Below are positions 21,344 through 33,611 of a stretch of 64,000 bases of DNA, in pieces. Both the position numbers and the translations under genes were made by a program. The first letter of the stretch is position 1; every line of letters begins with the position of its first letter. The stretch lies in assembly GCA_018398585.1 (NCBI GenBank), contig JAGTTD010000016.1, forward strand, positions 24,599,212-24,663,211. Direction: 5' to 3'. This DNA comes from Simmondsia chinensis (taxonomy: Eukaryota > Streptophyta > Magnoliopsida > Caryophyllales > Simmondsiaceae). The notes beneath the pieces were generated by a model that was given only the letters and a program-made list of their open reading frames with translations, was not told the origin of the DNA and did not search any database.

Positions 21344-23167
21344 ATGAATGATTTGCTTGAGTTGTGTGCCCCTTTAGAGACTTGTCATTGGTTGTCAAAA
21401 GTAGAAGCTTTACCTACGCTTTCGGATTCTCCTGCCTTGCCTTCCATAGCTTCACCACCCAAACTTGAACTAAAGTCGTTGCCATCTACTCTTAAGTATG
21501 CTTTCTTAGGACCCGATGAGACTTTACCTGTGATTATCTCTTCTCAGTTGTCTAGGGAACATGAGGATGCCTTGATGATAGTGCTTAGTGATCATAAAAG
21601 TGCCATTGGGTGGTCTGTGGCTGATTTGAAGGATATAGACCCTTCCATTTGTATGCATAGGATTTTTCTTGATGAGAATGCTAGACCCACTAGAAAGAAG
21701 CAAAGGAGGTTGAACCCTAACATGAAGGAAGTGGTAAAGAAAGAGATTGGAAAGTTGCTTAATGCGGGTATCATTTACCCAATTTCTGATAGTAGGTGGG
21801 TTAGCCCTATTCAGGTAGTCCCAAAGAAGTCGGGCGTTACTGTGGTTAGGAGTAGTGATGGAGAGTTAGTGCCTACTAGAGATACCACGGGCTGGAGAGT
21901 GTGTATTGACTATAGGAAGCTTAACTCTGCCACTAGGAAGGACCATTTTCCTCTACCATTCATTGACCAGATTTTAGAGAGGCTAGCTGGTCAGAGCTTT
22001 TACTATTTTCTTGATGGATATTCAGGATATAACCAGGTAGCAGTCTACCCAGAGGATCAGGAAAAAATGACTTTTACGTGCCCCTTTGGCACATTAGCCT
22101 ACCGTAGGATGCCATTTGGTTTATGTAATGCGCCTGCTAAATTCCAGAGATGCATGGTGGCTATCTTCTCTAACATAGTAGACAGATTTCTTGAGGTTTT
22201 CATGGATGATTTCTCTGTTTTTGGACCTTCGTTTGATGAATGTTTGCATAATTTAAGGCTTGTGCTAAAAAGATGTGAAGAGACCAATCTTGTTTTGAGT
22301 TGGGAAAAGAGTCACTTTATGGTTTAAGAGGGGATTGTATTGGGTCATAAAGTGTCCAAGAAGGGTATTGAGGTTGATAAGGTTAAGGTAGATCTGTTTG
22401 CAAACTTACCCCCTCCCTCAAACGTGAAGCAAGTTAGATCCTTTCTAGGTCATGCAGGTTTTTATAGGAGATTCATTAAGGACTTTGGGAAGTTAGCCAG
22501 ACCATTGACTAGCTTGCTAGTTAAGGAAATATCATTTGAGTTTGACGAGTCTTGCTTAGAAGCTTTCTTAAAGCTTAGATTATTACTTGTGTTGGCCCCT
22601 ATTATGCAGCCACCTGATTACTCTCTCCCTTTTGAAGTTATGTGTGATGCTTCTGATTTTGTTATAAGTGTCGTCCTAGGTCAAAGAGTGAACAAAGTGC
22701 CTCATGTCAGTTACTATGCTAGTAAAACTCTTAATGATGCCCAACGCCATTACACCACCACTGAAAAGGAGCTGCTAGCTGCTGTGTTTGCTCTTGACAA
22801 GTTTTTTTCCTATCTTTTGAGGTCAAAAGTCATTATTTGTTTTGACCATGCTGCATTGAAATATTTGCTCTCAAAGAAAGAAACAAAACCTAGGCTCATT
22901 AGATGGATTCTCCTACTTCAAGAGTTTGACATTGAGATTAGAGATAAGAAAGGTGTAGAGAATGTGGTAGCTGACCATCTCTCTAGGATTTTCTTTGAGC
23001 ATCATGGCCATCTATTTCAATGCATGACTCTTTTCCTGATGAGCAACTTTTTTTTGTCTCCCATTCACGTGGCCCTAGATTTGCAGATATTGTTAACTTT
23101 CTCGCTACAGGTGCGATTCCATCTACTTGGTCTAAGTAAGAAAAGGATAGGTTTTACTCTCAAGTAA
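21344..23167 (+). pseudogene. Athila-like reverse transcriptase and RNase H
   Basis: RT begins about 21620. Landmarks are WRVCIDYRKLNSAT (about 21893), PFGLCNAPAKFQRCM (about 22112) and the catalytic FMDDF (about 22200), the Athila version of YxDD. A stop at about 22325 separates it from RNase H ([16 protein letters not shown] near 22640-22690; [17 protein letters not shown] near 22755-22805; DHLSR near 22973). The stop and the downstream shift near 23040 mean no full polyprotein can be made. Confidence 0.9.
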
Positions 23168-24291
23168 AGCACTTTTACTGGGATGACCCTGACTTGTTTA
23201 AACATTGTGCGGACCAAGTAATTCGTAGATGTGTTCCAGAGTGTGAGTATCATAGCATTTTATCTTTTTATCACTCATATGCATGTGGAGGACACTTTGG
23301 AGGTCGTAGGATTGCTGCAGAAGTCCTATAGTGTGGTTTTTATTGGCCTACTCTGTTCAAGGATGCTCACAAGTTTTGTCTTGCATGTGAGCGTTGTCAT
23401 CGCACAGGCACAATGACGCGTCGAGACATGATGCCTTTGAACCCCATTTTAATTGTGGAAATATTTGATGTTTGGGGTATTGACTTTATGGGACCGTTTC
23501 CCCCATCTTCCGGGTTTGTTTACATACTTTTAGGGGTCGATTATGTGTCTAAATGGGTTGAGGCTATACCTACTAGGACCAATGACCACAAAGTGGTCAT
23601 ATAATTTGTCAAGGACCACATTTTTAACCGCTTTGGTACCCCTAGAGCACTCATTAGTGATGGCGGTAGGCATTTCATTCATAGGTCGTTTGAAGCACTT
23701 CTTAGGAAGTACTCAGTGCATCATAAGGCTGCAGCCCCCTATCATCCCCAAACTAGTGGTCAAGCAGAGCTTTCAAACCATGAGATCAAGTCTATACTTG
23801 AGAAAATGGTTCATCCTGATAGGAAAGGTTGGTCCCTTAGGTTGAATGATACTCTTTGGGCTTACCGCACTGCCTATAAGACCCCACTTGGTATGTCACC
23901 CTATAGCTTAGTCTTTGGTAAGGCGTGCCATTTACCAGTTGAGTTAGAACACCTTGCTTATTGGGCCACTAGGGCTTTGAATTTTGACTTAGATCAAGCT
24001 GGATCTAACCGAAAGCTCCAATTGAGTGAACTTGAGGAGTTGAGAAATGAAGCTTATGAGAATGTAGAGATTTATAAAACCAAAACCATGGCTTTTCATG
24101 ATAAACATATTTTGAGGAAAATATTTGCTCCTGATCAAAAGGTTTGGCTTTTTAATTCTAAATTGCATCTTTTTCCTGGTAAGTTGAGGTCTAGGTGGGA
24201 TGGTCCTTTTGTGGTTAAGCAGGTGTACCCCTCAGATGCTATTGAGATATGCCACCCAAAAGATGGTCGTGTATTCACTGTAAATGGCTAA
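23160..24291 (+). pseudogene. Athila-like integrase, interrupted
   Basis: An HHCC zinc-binding region lies near 23260-23400 (CLACERCH). The catalytic core shows [11 protein letters not shown] (first Asp, about 23475), ISDGGRHF (second Asp, about 23655) and the Glu region after [10 protein letters not shown] (about 23745-23770). The C-terminal part runs to a TAA at 24289. In-frame stops near 23329 and 23602 break it. It would insert the element's cDNA into the genome. Confidence 0.88.
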
Positions 24292-25709
24292 AGGCTTAAA
24301 CCTATAGTTGAGTTGGATGGCATTGTTGATCAACAGGTTATTGAAGTCATCTCTTTGGTGGACACCATGACTGATACTTGATCTTTGCTGGACCCATTGT
24401 GCTCAGCTAAAGGCGTAAAACTTAGGGCTTCTAGGAGGCAGCCTAGGTTTTGTTAATTCTTGTTTTAGTTTTGTTTTTGAACTAATTTGTTCTTGGAGAC
24501 TTGTTTTATCTCTTTTCAGGTTCTTGTCCCGTGTTGAAGAAGTCATTTATAAATGTTCACGCTGCCTTGTCCGGTTGTATTGCTCTATCTCACCTATTTC
24601 TTATGCTTTAATGATTTATGTTGTCGCATTGAGGACAATGCATGATTTATGTGCGGGGGTGAGGCTCATTTGCATGTGCTCATTTTTTTTTGGTCAAATT
24701 TTTAAAATTTTGGCATCTTTTGTTCATTTTGAGCATGCATTATAACCGTTTAACCAAGTTCTCCTTAATCGACGCGTATGTTATGATAACAATGGGATTA
24801 GTTGCTAATTTTGTTCTCTTAATTCTATGAAGTTAAATGATTCTACTTCATATTTGTTTATGAGTATTGTTGATCATTGTTGATATTCATAGGTTCTACT
24901 CATACCGCTCACATATTCACTAAGTACAAGACTTTCGTGTTTTGAAAAATCTGAAGAATTTGAGTAACCAACCCTATATATCTTGAGTTTTGCAAGCTTG
25001 CCCTATTGGATTATCGTAATCCTCCCTCTTGTTACAATGTAAAGTACTTGTTGATTAATGTCAATTGTAAAGTTGAGGTACTTGTAATGCGAAAGTCCAA
25101 AAATTGGACAAGAAAGAAAGAGGAAACAAAAAAAAAAAAAAAAATTGAATGAAAAGAAAAAAAAAAGAGAGTAAAAGAAAAAAAGTTTCCTCCAAAAAAG
25201 AAAAAGGCGGGGGGGGCGCGGGGCAAAAGAAAAAGAAAAATTAAAAATTGATATACATTCGTGAATAAGTTTCTTTTGTGCTATATTAAGGTCAAAATGT
25301 TGTAAAATGTTCACTCATATGCCACTTAGAATTTCTCTATGTATAGGCATGTGTTTAGGTGATTCAATGGTGTGGGTGCACAAAACCTTTATATATTTAG
25401 TTGGAAGCGAGAATTTGATAAGATTCTATGGCATGAGATCCCATTCATGTTCACTTGTGTGCTTAAATTGCTTGAGTAGTTTCTATTAGTTGATACACGG
25501 CTAATGAAATTCTATGACAAGTTTTGAAATTTAATCATTTGAATTCATGGAATTAGAAAATGCTCTATATGACTTAATTTTGTCTTGAATTGTAATGTAT
25601 GTGTTAATCTCGGAAGGTGATGGTTGGCTTAATTAAGTAGCTAGTCACTGTAGTCTTTATGTTAAATCTTGTGCTTTGCTCGAGGACTAGCAAAGGTTAG
25701 GCGTGGGGG
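24292..25709 (+). other. Athila spacer between integrase and 3' LTR
   Basis: No coding sequence is supported, so the env-like frame of some Athila elements is absent. A PPT-like GTGCGGGGGTGAGG lies near 24651. An A-rich tract with long A-runs spans about 25100-25210. The real PPT, GCGTGGGGG, is at 25701-25709 directly before the LTR. Confidence 0.65.
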
Positions 25710-27094
25710 TGTTGATGTGTCTCAGATTTACGCATCTTTCAATTGTTATTTTAATTATTTTGCACCTATTTAATTATAATTTTACACTCATTTTGGCAAC
25801 TTTTATGTTTAGCAAGTTTGAAGTTAAAGTTCTGAAAATTGTCAAATGTTAGTGCAAATAAGACAAATTCGATACGTACACAATTAAATCAAATCAATCG
25901 AGATTCAGGACAAGAACATATAAGCCCAGACAAACTTCACCGCATCATCATCAACCCAGTCCGTCACCACCGACACCAGACCTGCGTCCAGCACCGCCCA
26001 AGACCACTAAGCCCATCGCCATTGTTCAGACCTCTAACTCGTCAACACCAGGCCCACCAACGCGCAGTCCGTCACACACGCAAGTCCAACCCAACATCGA
26101 TTAGGGCTTTCCCAAGGGCACAGCGACAGGTCAGTGGTTGAGGGAGTTCTGATTTAAATTGAGAATTTGGGGAGAATTCGAAAGCTCTGTTTTTGTTTCT
26201 CTCTCCTCTAGTTCACCTCCTCTCTCTCTTTCTCTCAGCTCTCTCTCTCTCTCTCTCAGATTATTTTTTCTTTGTTTTTCGTTAAATTGGAAGGTGAGCG
26301 AAATTAGCGTGAAGACCGACATGAGTTCGTTCATCTCCTCCTTCACCGGTTCATCCATGAAGGAGAGCTAACTTGCTCTCTGGGGTTAGATGAAGTTTTA
26401 GCCTTTACTTTTGTTTACTTTTAATTCGGGTTAATTTGATTGTTTATATGAATTGCTTGGTTGAGATAAATACTTTGAAGCATTATATTTTTATCGTTTA
26501 TTCAATTGATATGATTATTGAGTTTGTAACCTTTTATCGTTGATGTTGATATTTAGAAATTAATTCTTTGTGCTTGTAGCGTTAGGATTAATTAATCAAG
26601 GAATAGTATTAACTGAATTGTTAATTAAAGCCTATCTTCCCTATGCTAGTTAGATAGGGTCAATACGTAATAATTAACAATACGTTAGGTAGAGCCTATT
26701 TTCCTTATGCTTTAGTTGGATAGGGCCAATACGCAATACTAACAACATTATCTTAGTAGGTTGAAGCTTGTAGCCTAAACCATTACCCGTGACAATCAAT
26801 AATCCCAATTTAAGAGTTAACGCAAAAATAACTGGCTAATGATGGATTCGAAACCCTAGGCTCAAATTTAATACACATTCCTGATTAGTAGTAGATTACT
26901 TTAGTTTAATTGTCATTTTCTAGATTAATTAACACAAAGGATTCACTTTTCCTTAAATCAATTTAGGTCATAGATTAAATTCACGCACTCTTAGTCCCTG
27001 TGGTTCGATACCCTCTCGCCCTACACTTCAATTTAGGTGTGTTTAATAGGTAGGGTTTTATATTAAATTTTGATAGACATAGAAAAACACATCA
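25710..27094 (+). repeat. 3' LTR of Athila-like element
   Basis: Begins TGTTGATGTGT directly after the purine tract GCGTGGGGG. It ends ACACATCA, the complement of its start minus the last ACA. Length is 1,385 bp. It contains a CT microsatellite at about 26219-26262. The downstream neighbour changes within a base or two to copia RT coding sequence. The final ACA is missing, which suggests the LTR edge is trimmed. Confidence 0.8.
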
Positions 27095-27956
27095 CCTTGC
27101 CCGCATGATTTCTTTCAAAACCTTGAGGCAATTTCATATAAACCTCTCCATCTAAATCGCTATGGAGAAAGGCATTATTTAAATCTAACTGATGTATTAT
27201 CCAATTTCTAGCTGCCGCAACTACAAGTATACTACAAACCGTCACTCGTTTAGTAACAAGAGAAAACATATCATGATAATCGATTCCTTCTACCTGGGTA
27301 TAACCTTTTGCATTTAATCTCGCTTTATACCGTTCTATACTCCCATCGGATTTGTATTGGAACTTGTAGACCCACTTTGAGTCAATCGCACATTTTCCCG
27401 GGGGTAACTCCTCTAGTGTCCAAGTCCTGTTTTGTTCTAATGTTGAAATCTCCTTCCTCATTGCCTCTCTCCAATGTGGTGACCCTACTGCCTGAGCAAA
27501 ATTTCTTGGCTCATCACTAGAGGTGATGGCTTGAAGCAAATTAGAGTGTGAGTGAGTAAATCGCACATTAGACACATAGTTTGATAAAGGATAAACCGTA
27601 CCTGAGTTAGATGACAAAGGGGTATCACGAGGATGGGCTATAGAAGAGGGAACGTCAACCACATAATCTTGGAACTTTGTAGGCATAGAACGAACACGAC
27701 TCGGCCTTCCGGTCTCAACCCAAACTTGCTCCCCCTCACTACCCTGACCGAACATCTGAACGAACAGTGTTCGGGCAGTTACTACAGCACCGTCATTTGA
27801 CAGTGCTGTTAAATCCCATAAGGGGCTCGTCCCCCGTACTTGCAACAAATCCCCATTGTCAACATAGCATATTAACTCAAAAATATCATTATGAGAATCA
27901 TTATCCTTTTTCCTTTCAAGATATGGAAATTCATTTTCATGAAAAATCACATCACG
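27095..27956 (-). pseudogene. Copia A reverse transcriptase, N-terminal part only
   Basis: [18 protein letters not shown] (about 27480-27427), [20 protein letters not shown] (about 27395-27335) and the first catalytic region [13 protein letters not shown] (about 27190-27150) are clear copia RT blocks. The coding sequence runs into Athila LTR DNA near 27095, before the YVDD block. Loss of that block makes it non-functional. Confidence 0.88.
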
Positions 27957-28757
27957 TTACACCATAATCCTTTTGTTGTCTAAATCATACACCTTATAAC
28001 CTTTCTTTCCGAGGATAACCACTAAAAATTCCACGAATAGCCCAGCTACCAAATTTATCCTTATTGCGATCTTTATTATGAACATAGCATAAGGAACCAG
28101 AAACACGTAAATGTTTATGTGAAGGAACTTTACCGAGTCGCACTTCATAGGGACTCTTGTTTTGTAGGCGAGGGGTAGGCATGAGATTGATTAGATAGGC
28201 CTCCGTCAATACACATTCTCCCCAAAACTGGATAGGAAGACCTGCCTCGAACTTAATTGCTCGAGCTACTTCAAGGAGATGACGATGTTTCCTTTCCACG
28301 ACCCCATTTTGTTGGAGTGTATCATTACATCAATTCTGTACTTGTATGCCTTTTCCTACATAAAAATCAAGTAACGGCTCAAAGGGAAATTTCGCACCAT
28401 TATCACTCTGAACTTATTTAACACGTCAAATAAACCCAAGTACATCTACTAAAATCATCAACAATTGTGAGAAAGAAACGAGATCTATTGATAAAGTATG
28501 GTATGGTCCTCAAATGTCAACATAAAGCAACTAAAAACAAGCGACAGATCTACTAACAAAAATGGGAAAGGGAATCGTGTTTGTTTAGCCCGATGGCATG
28601 AATCACAAACATCATCAAAAACAGTATCAATATCCAAATTGGAAAAACTAGATAACTTATTAAACGGAACATGTCCCAACAGACAATGCCACAAAACACA
28701 CTTTCTAGCAGCGCCTACAACTTGAGTGAACTTTGGAACGGCTTGCCTCTCCAACAC
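27957..28757 (-). pseudogene. Copia A integrase, broken
   Basis: The zinc-binding part is near 28700-28560 (WHCLLGHVPFNKLSSF; CDSCHRAKQTRFPF). The core resumes near 28300 with ERKHRHLLEVARAIKFEAGL and AYLINLMPTPRLQNKSPYE. Between them, around 28480-28300, frames are disrupted. It would have integrated the element's cDNA. Confidence 0.82.
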
Positions 28758-28769
28758 GTATAGCCCATC

Positions 28770-29099
28770 TCATTCTCTACCCACTCTAATCAGCTTCTTC
28801 AATGGTAGGTCCTGTATGACACAAAATTTTGGAAAAAATGTTAATGCACAATTTATATCTCTAGTCAATTTTCTTACGGATAACAAATTGCAATGGAAAC
28901 TTGGAATTTGTAACACATTCTCGAGAATAATATCATTCGTTATCTTGGCACGTCCGACATGAGCAATGGGCAAACATGTACCATTTGGTAGTCTAACAGG
29001 ACGAATCTTGGTATTAACTTGACCATTAAGTAAAACAAAATCGGATGACATCATGTGGTTTGTGGCACCCGTGTCAATAATCCAAAAAAGTATTATCAA
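28770..29099 (-). pseudogene. Copia A protease
   Basis: Contains the copia aspartic protease signature IDTGATNHM (about 29078-29050) and the block VRLPNG (about 29000). Downstream it shows VLQIPSFHCNLLSVRKLTRD (about 28920-28865), typical of the protease-integrase link. Confidence 0.85.
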
Positions 29100-29389
29100 A
29101 TGGATCCTGACCTGTCAAGTTCGCTCAAGGAGCATTATTTTTTGGGCTGAGTAGTCCTAACAACTGTTGATACTGAGAAGCCCAGAGACTCATGATCGGG
29201 CTCCTGTGGTGGACCTCGGTATGTGGGTCTGCAGGTACCAGCAGCAGCATCGGCTACAGGCCTGTGTGCTCATGCACCTGCCGTGCTGCAGCCGCAGCAG
29301 GCCCCCCACCATTACTGCGTTGCTTCCATCTAGCTGGGTACCCGATCAGCTCGAAACAACGATCTTTTGTATGTCCCTGTTTCTTGTAC

Positions 29390-30220
29390 TAAGAACAAAC
29401 TGGACTATTATTGCGTTTGAATGGTGGCCCGTTTGAAAGCGATGAGCCACCCCCAACATTCACGTTATTCCCTTTAGCAGCAAGGGTAGTAGCTTCTGGG
29501 ATAACTATGCTACCCGATGCAACACTTTGTTGTTTTTCCTCTTGACAAAGTATTGAATAGGCACTAGTTACTAAAGGCAAAGGTTTAGTGTTCATCAATT
29601 GAGATCTCACTATAGAAAAAGATGGGTCTAAGCCCATTAAAAAAAATCGAGTAACCTTTCCATATCCCGGATGGCCGCAAATGCTTGGCGCGATCCGCAC
29701 GTACACGGGGTATGGCTACTAAGGTATAAAGTTCATCCCATAGAGCCCTTAACTTGGTGAAATAGTCAAAAATTGACATATTTTCTTGTTTTAAATGTGA
29801 AATTTCGCGTTTGATTTCATAGATACGAGGAGTGTTTCCTTGTGAGAAACGCTCATTTAAATCTAGCTAAATGTCACGCGAGGTTTCAAAATACGCAATA
29901 CTAGCGTTAATTTCATTGGAGACGGAATTAGTGAGCCATGAAGAAACCATGGAATCACATGCGCTCCAATTTTCAAAATCCGGTGAAGATTCGTCTAGTT
30001 TCATAATGGCTCCATCAAGGAACCCAAGTTTTCTTTTGGCCTTAAAAACCCTAAAAATAGAATGCCTCCATGCCGGAAAATTAGGACTCGTTAAAATGTC
30101 TTGCACAAAAACAAGCCCCGGGTGATCCGAGGGGTGTAAGTAATAGGGAGAGTTTACGTCAGGAACTCCCCTTGACATGACGCCCGGAGCAACAATTTGG
30201 TTAGCGTTTTCTTCAGTCAT
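29390..30220 (-). pseudogene. Copia A gag, broken
   Basis: The first part (30220-29870) contains a copia gag N-terminal domain with PGLVFVQDILTSPNFPAW near 30125-30070. After a stop it continues in other frames to about 29390 (ALWDELYTL near 29735; the C-terminal part near 29590-29400). The zinc knuckle is not clear. The start lies about 110 bp from the PBS, as expected. Confidence 0.8.
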
Positions 30221-30329
30221 TATGAATTAAACACAAAATAAACACAAATAAAACAAGAAAGATAGAGATAACTCACGGCTGGGAGGGCAAGAAAGACGAA
30301 TGCAAGGTTGATGATCCCGATTCAAACCT

Positions 30330-30341
30330 GCTCTGATACCA
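30330..30341 (-). other. Primer binding site of copia A (initiator tRNA-Met)
   Basis: The minus strand reads TGGTATCAGAGC, the standard PBS complementary to initiator tRNA-Met, with no gap from the LTR. Confidence 0.9.
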
Positions 30342-30624
30342 TGTTGAAAAATATATAACACAAATAAGAATTAAACACTTAGGAAAATTTGAAGAGAATT
30401 GGATAATTTTATTCTCTAATCATACTCATAATTTATACAAGGAAAAAACACAAAAGAGTAACCTAACACTTGCAAGGAAAGAATCCTAAGCAAATAATTA
30501 CATGACATAAAAGGCAAAGAATCAAAAACCCCAAATCATCCTAAATGTACAGTTATAAGGCAAGTAAATCAAGCATTTACATGGTCAAAGATGGATAAAA
30601 TATGAGAACATTATATTTTCAACA
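30342..30624 (-). repeat. 5' LTR of copia A
   Basis: On the plus strand it starts TGTTGAAAAATAT and ends ATATTTTCAACA, giving inverted LTR ends. The 12-bp PBS sits directly beside it. Length is 283 bp, short but normal for some copia clades. No matching second LTR is found in the window. Confidence 0.8.
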
Positions 30625-31300
30625 AAAATGTAGACCAAATTTAAACTTACTTATGACATAACTATTGATTTAAATCAAATTTAAGCCAAATACAAAGACA
30701 TCAATTTTAGAATCAAATTAGCATGATACAAATAGTACGCCCACTATGTTGACATAATTCTAAAATATAACAATTAAATTGACATCATAGTCAAACTAAA
30801 AGAAGATATAGCATAGATATTCCGAATTCTAGCAAAGAATATGAATTTTCACAAATGAACTGAATATATAAACGTACCATATTTCATATTGTTCCACAAT
30901 CATCTTATTCTCGTCATCTTCATCCGCCAGTAACATCAAACTTGATTAAGTTTTTCAACCATTCGAAATTTTAAAAATTTATTTTAAACTCTCGAAAAAC
31001 TTTTATTTTCATACTAAGTTGCAAAAATTTGTGTAAAAGTTTAACTGTAACCATAATATTATGAGAGGGCTATACACGCGGTTGAGGGATAACAAGAATA
31101 AGGGAACTTTGAGGAAGTTGAATGAGGGGTGCAGCTTGGCAGTTGTAATAGGGAAGTTTGAGATGATTTTTTTATTTTTAATTTTAATATTTAAACTCTT
31201 ATATTTTAGAATTGTAGAATAGGAGATTTGCTTAGATTTTAAAGGATCAACAACTTAGAATTAAATAATCTTTAACTATATTATTGCAAAGTACTTCCTG
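30625..31300. other. AT-rich DNA between two copia elements
   Basis: No coding sequence, RNA gene or clear repeat end is seen. It holds A/T-rich sequence and one less AT-rich patch near 31065-31160. It is probably decayed transposon or old intergenic DNA. Confidence 0.4.
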
Positions 31301-33200
31301 TGAAAGAATGATTATGTGAGCATACCTAATAGGGTTGCTGAGTCATGTATATATAGAGATACCCAAAGTATGTAGATTGCAAAGGAGCCCTTAAGCTGAT
31401 ATAAATACAGATAAATACTGATATAAATACAGATAAATACAAACTAGGGTACTATACTAATACGCCCCCTCAATCTGTACGGGGGAACCAACGTACAGAT
31501 TGGCTTTGTGGAAGTAGAAGCAATCAGTGGCCAATCCTTTTGTAAAGATGTCAGCAACTAGTTTCGCAGTAGGCATTTATCGAACCTGGATATCACCCTT
31601 AACAACCTTTTCACGAACATAATGGAAATCCACATCAACGCGTTTGCTACGATCGTTGGAGATGGGATTCGCGGCCAAGTAGGTAGCGGAGACATTATCA
31701 CAGTAAATGATGATTGGACCAGAATGCCGTAGTCCCAAGTCACACTTAAGGTATCTAATCGAATCACACTCAGCAACGACTTTAACGACAACCCAATATT
31801 CAGACTCAGTGGTGGACTTAGCAATCGTAGGTTGCTTCTTCGCATGCCAGGAAACGAGATTAGGGCCAAGAAACAAAGCAAACCCGGTAGTAGAGCGGCA
31901 TGTATTAGAGCATCCACCGCAGTCAGCATCAGCTTATGTAATGGCAGAGGTGTAAGAGCCAGGAGTAATGGTGAGGCCCTAATTGGGAGTGGACTTAAGG
32001 TATCGCAGAATACGTTTCACCATTTGCCAATGAGAAGTCGTAGGTGCGTGCATGAATTGAGACACATAGTTAACAGCAAAGCAAATGTCAAGATGAGCCA
32101 TGGTGAGATACTAGAGAGCACCTACCGTGCTACGAAACTCAGTCACATCTACAATTAGGGTCCCGTCAGTCATGTAAGGCTGGGCCTGGGCCGGTATAGG
32201 GGTTTGAGTAGGTTTGGCTTCAAGCATGTCATGTTTACCAATGAGGTCCAAGATGTATTTGTGTTGATAAAGAAATAGGCCATGTCGAGTACACTTTGCC
32301 TCAATACCAAGAGTAATGAATCGGGCCAAGGTCTTTTCATAGCAAATTCAGTGGACAGGGCAGTAGTTAATTGTGTGAGAAGAGTGGGGTTTGAGCCAGT
32401 GAGTATAATGTCATCAACATAGAGGAGTAGACACACAATGCTACTAGGCGAGCAATGAATGAAAAGAGAGGGATCTGCTTTGCTATAGTAAAACCCAAGA
32501 CCATAGAGGAACGTGCTGAACCTGTGAAACCAGGCCCAAGAGGCCTGCTTGAGACTATATAAAGACTTGCATAAGCGGCATACATGTATAGGGAACTTAG
32601 GGTATATGAACCTGGGTGGTTGCCGCATGTACACCTCTTCACTTAAAAAACCATGTAAAAATGCATTTTTGACATCAAGTTGGCGAAAGGACCAAGAGTT
32701 AGTGACAGCAAGGGCAAGTATAAACTGAATGGTGGTAGGTTTGACTACCGAGCTAAATGTTTCAAAGTAATCAAGGCATTTAGGTTGATGAAAACCCTGT
32801 GCAACAAGATAGGCCTTAAATCGATCAACTGAACCATCAGGCTTATATTTGACCTTATATTTTTAAGTACTCCCAACCACATTTTGAGAAGGTGACGGGG
32901 GAACAACGTCCCAAGTCTAGTTTTGAAGAAGTGCATTAAACTCCTCAGCCATGGCTTCCTGCCACTGAGGATTTTTGACTGCTTGTGAAAAACAAGTGGG
33001 TTCCTAGACCACAACAACAGAACTAAGGGAGAGAATGTGCTCGGACTTGCGAATACTATCCTTAAGACGTGTGTGCATGCAGTGCACATTCGTGATCGGA
33101 ACCGGTCCGGGAGAACAGGGGGAATCGGGGGGGACCTCCAAGGAGGTCTCAGGAAAGGCACGAGGAGGGCCCAAGGGGACACCAAGATTAATCCCTGTTC
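31260..33200 (-). mobile_element. Ty1/copia retrotransposon B, 3' half only
   Basis: Minus strand order: an RT N-terminal part in broken frames (about 33200-32650), RT with VCRLCKSLYSLKQASWAWF (about 32590-32530) and catalytic LLLYVDDIILTGSN (about 32430-32390), and RNase H with SWHAKKQPTIAKSTTESEYW (about 31850-31790) and KRVDVDFHYVREKV (about 31640-31600). A purine tract TTGAGGGGGCGT (31475-31464) follows, then an LTR-like start ATTAGTATAGTACCC. The LTR side has CTCTATATATACATG (TATA-like, about 31365-31350) and an exact 22-bp duplication of TGATATAAATACAGATAAATAC (about 31397-31440). Its far end is not clear. Gag to integrase are missing; frames are broken. Confidence 0.85.
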
Positions 33201-33611
33201 TGTATGAATGTGTAAAATCAACCTTTATTAAGTATTTTGAGATTAATAATTGGTTTATGTTCGGATATACTGGGTTAAGATGAACTTATACAGGTGTAAA
33301 ATCAACATATATAGGTGTGGTAGACGTAAATATTGAAATTTATCCCTGTTCTGTATGAATGTGTAACTCACTTCAAAAACACATCAAACACCAAGAACAC
33401 ACAATTGGTACAAATTTCGAAACACTTCAATTGACAATTTTCATTACACAATTTGAAAATACATCAACAGAAATAGACAACATTATTTTGTTCAAAAAAA
33501 ATAAAGAATATACAATATTACATACATATCAACCTTTACACAATTTTCAGTTTAATGAATACAATGTAAATCTTATAGTAATATAGGATAACATATACAC
33601 ATCACATAATT
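33200..33611. other. Non-coding stretch with a 25-bp direct repeat
   Basis: ATCCCTGTTCTGTATGAATG and following bases occur twice, near 33191 and 33342, about 151 bp apart. The rest is A/T-rich, with ACAC-rich strings resembling the satellite to the right. It may be the 3' end of the Ulp1-carrying element, cut by copia B. No gene seen. Confidence 0.4.

Larger units (their letters stand above)
18482..27094 (+). mobile_element. Athila-like Ty3/gypsy retrotransposon, 5' LTR missing
   Basis: Layout: PBS at 18482, gag about 18860-20758, protease about 20718-21161, RT about 21344-22327, RNase H about 22340-23010, integrase about 23160-24291, a 1.4-kb non-coding spacer, PPT at 25701 and one LTR at 25710-27094. 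Wording of gag end, protease and RT is Athila-type. Several stops and frameshifts (about 19250, 19668, 21159, 22325, 23329, 23602) show it is inactive. The DNA left of the PBS is LINE sequence rather than an LTR, so the 5' LTR has been lost. No envelope-like gene is seen in the spacer. Confidence 0.9.
27095..30624 (-). mobile_element. Ty1/copia retrotransposon A, truncated in RT
   Basis: Read on the minus strand: LTR 30624-30342, PBS 30341-30330, gag about 30220-29390, protease about 29099-28770, integrase zinc/core about 28757-27960, RT about 27560-27095. The RT ends abruptly after the [11 protein letters not shown] block, where the Athila LTR begins. RNase H and the 3' LTR are absent. Stops and frame changes (for example after 29867, near 29590, 28480, 27957) show it is dead. 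Confidence 0.88.

Noticed and set aside
24650..24665. PPT and LTR start at GTGCGGGGGTGAGG
   Set aside because: No inverted TG...CA LTR start follows. The tract at 25701 is followed by TGTTGATGTGT that matches the LTR end. The first tract may be a secondary purine tract.
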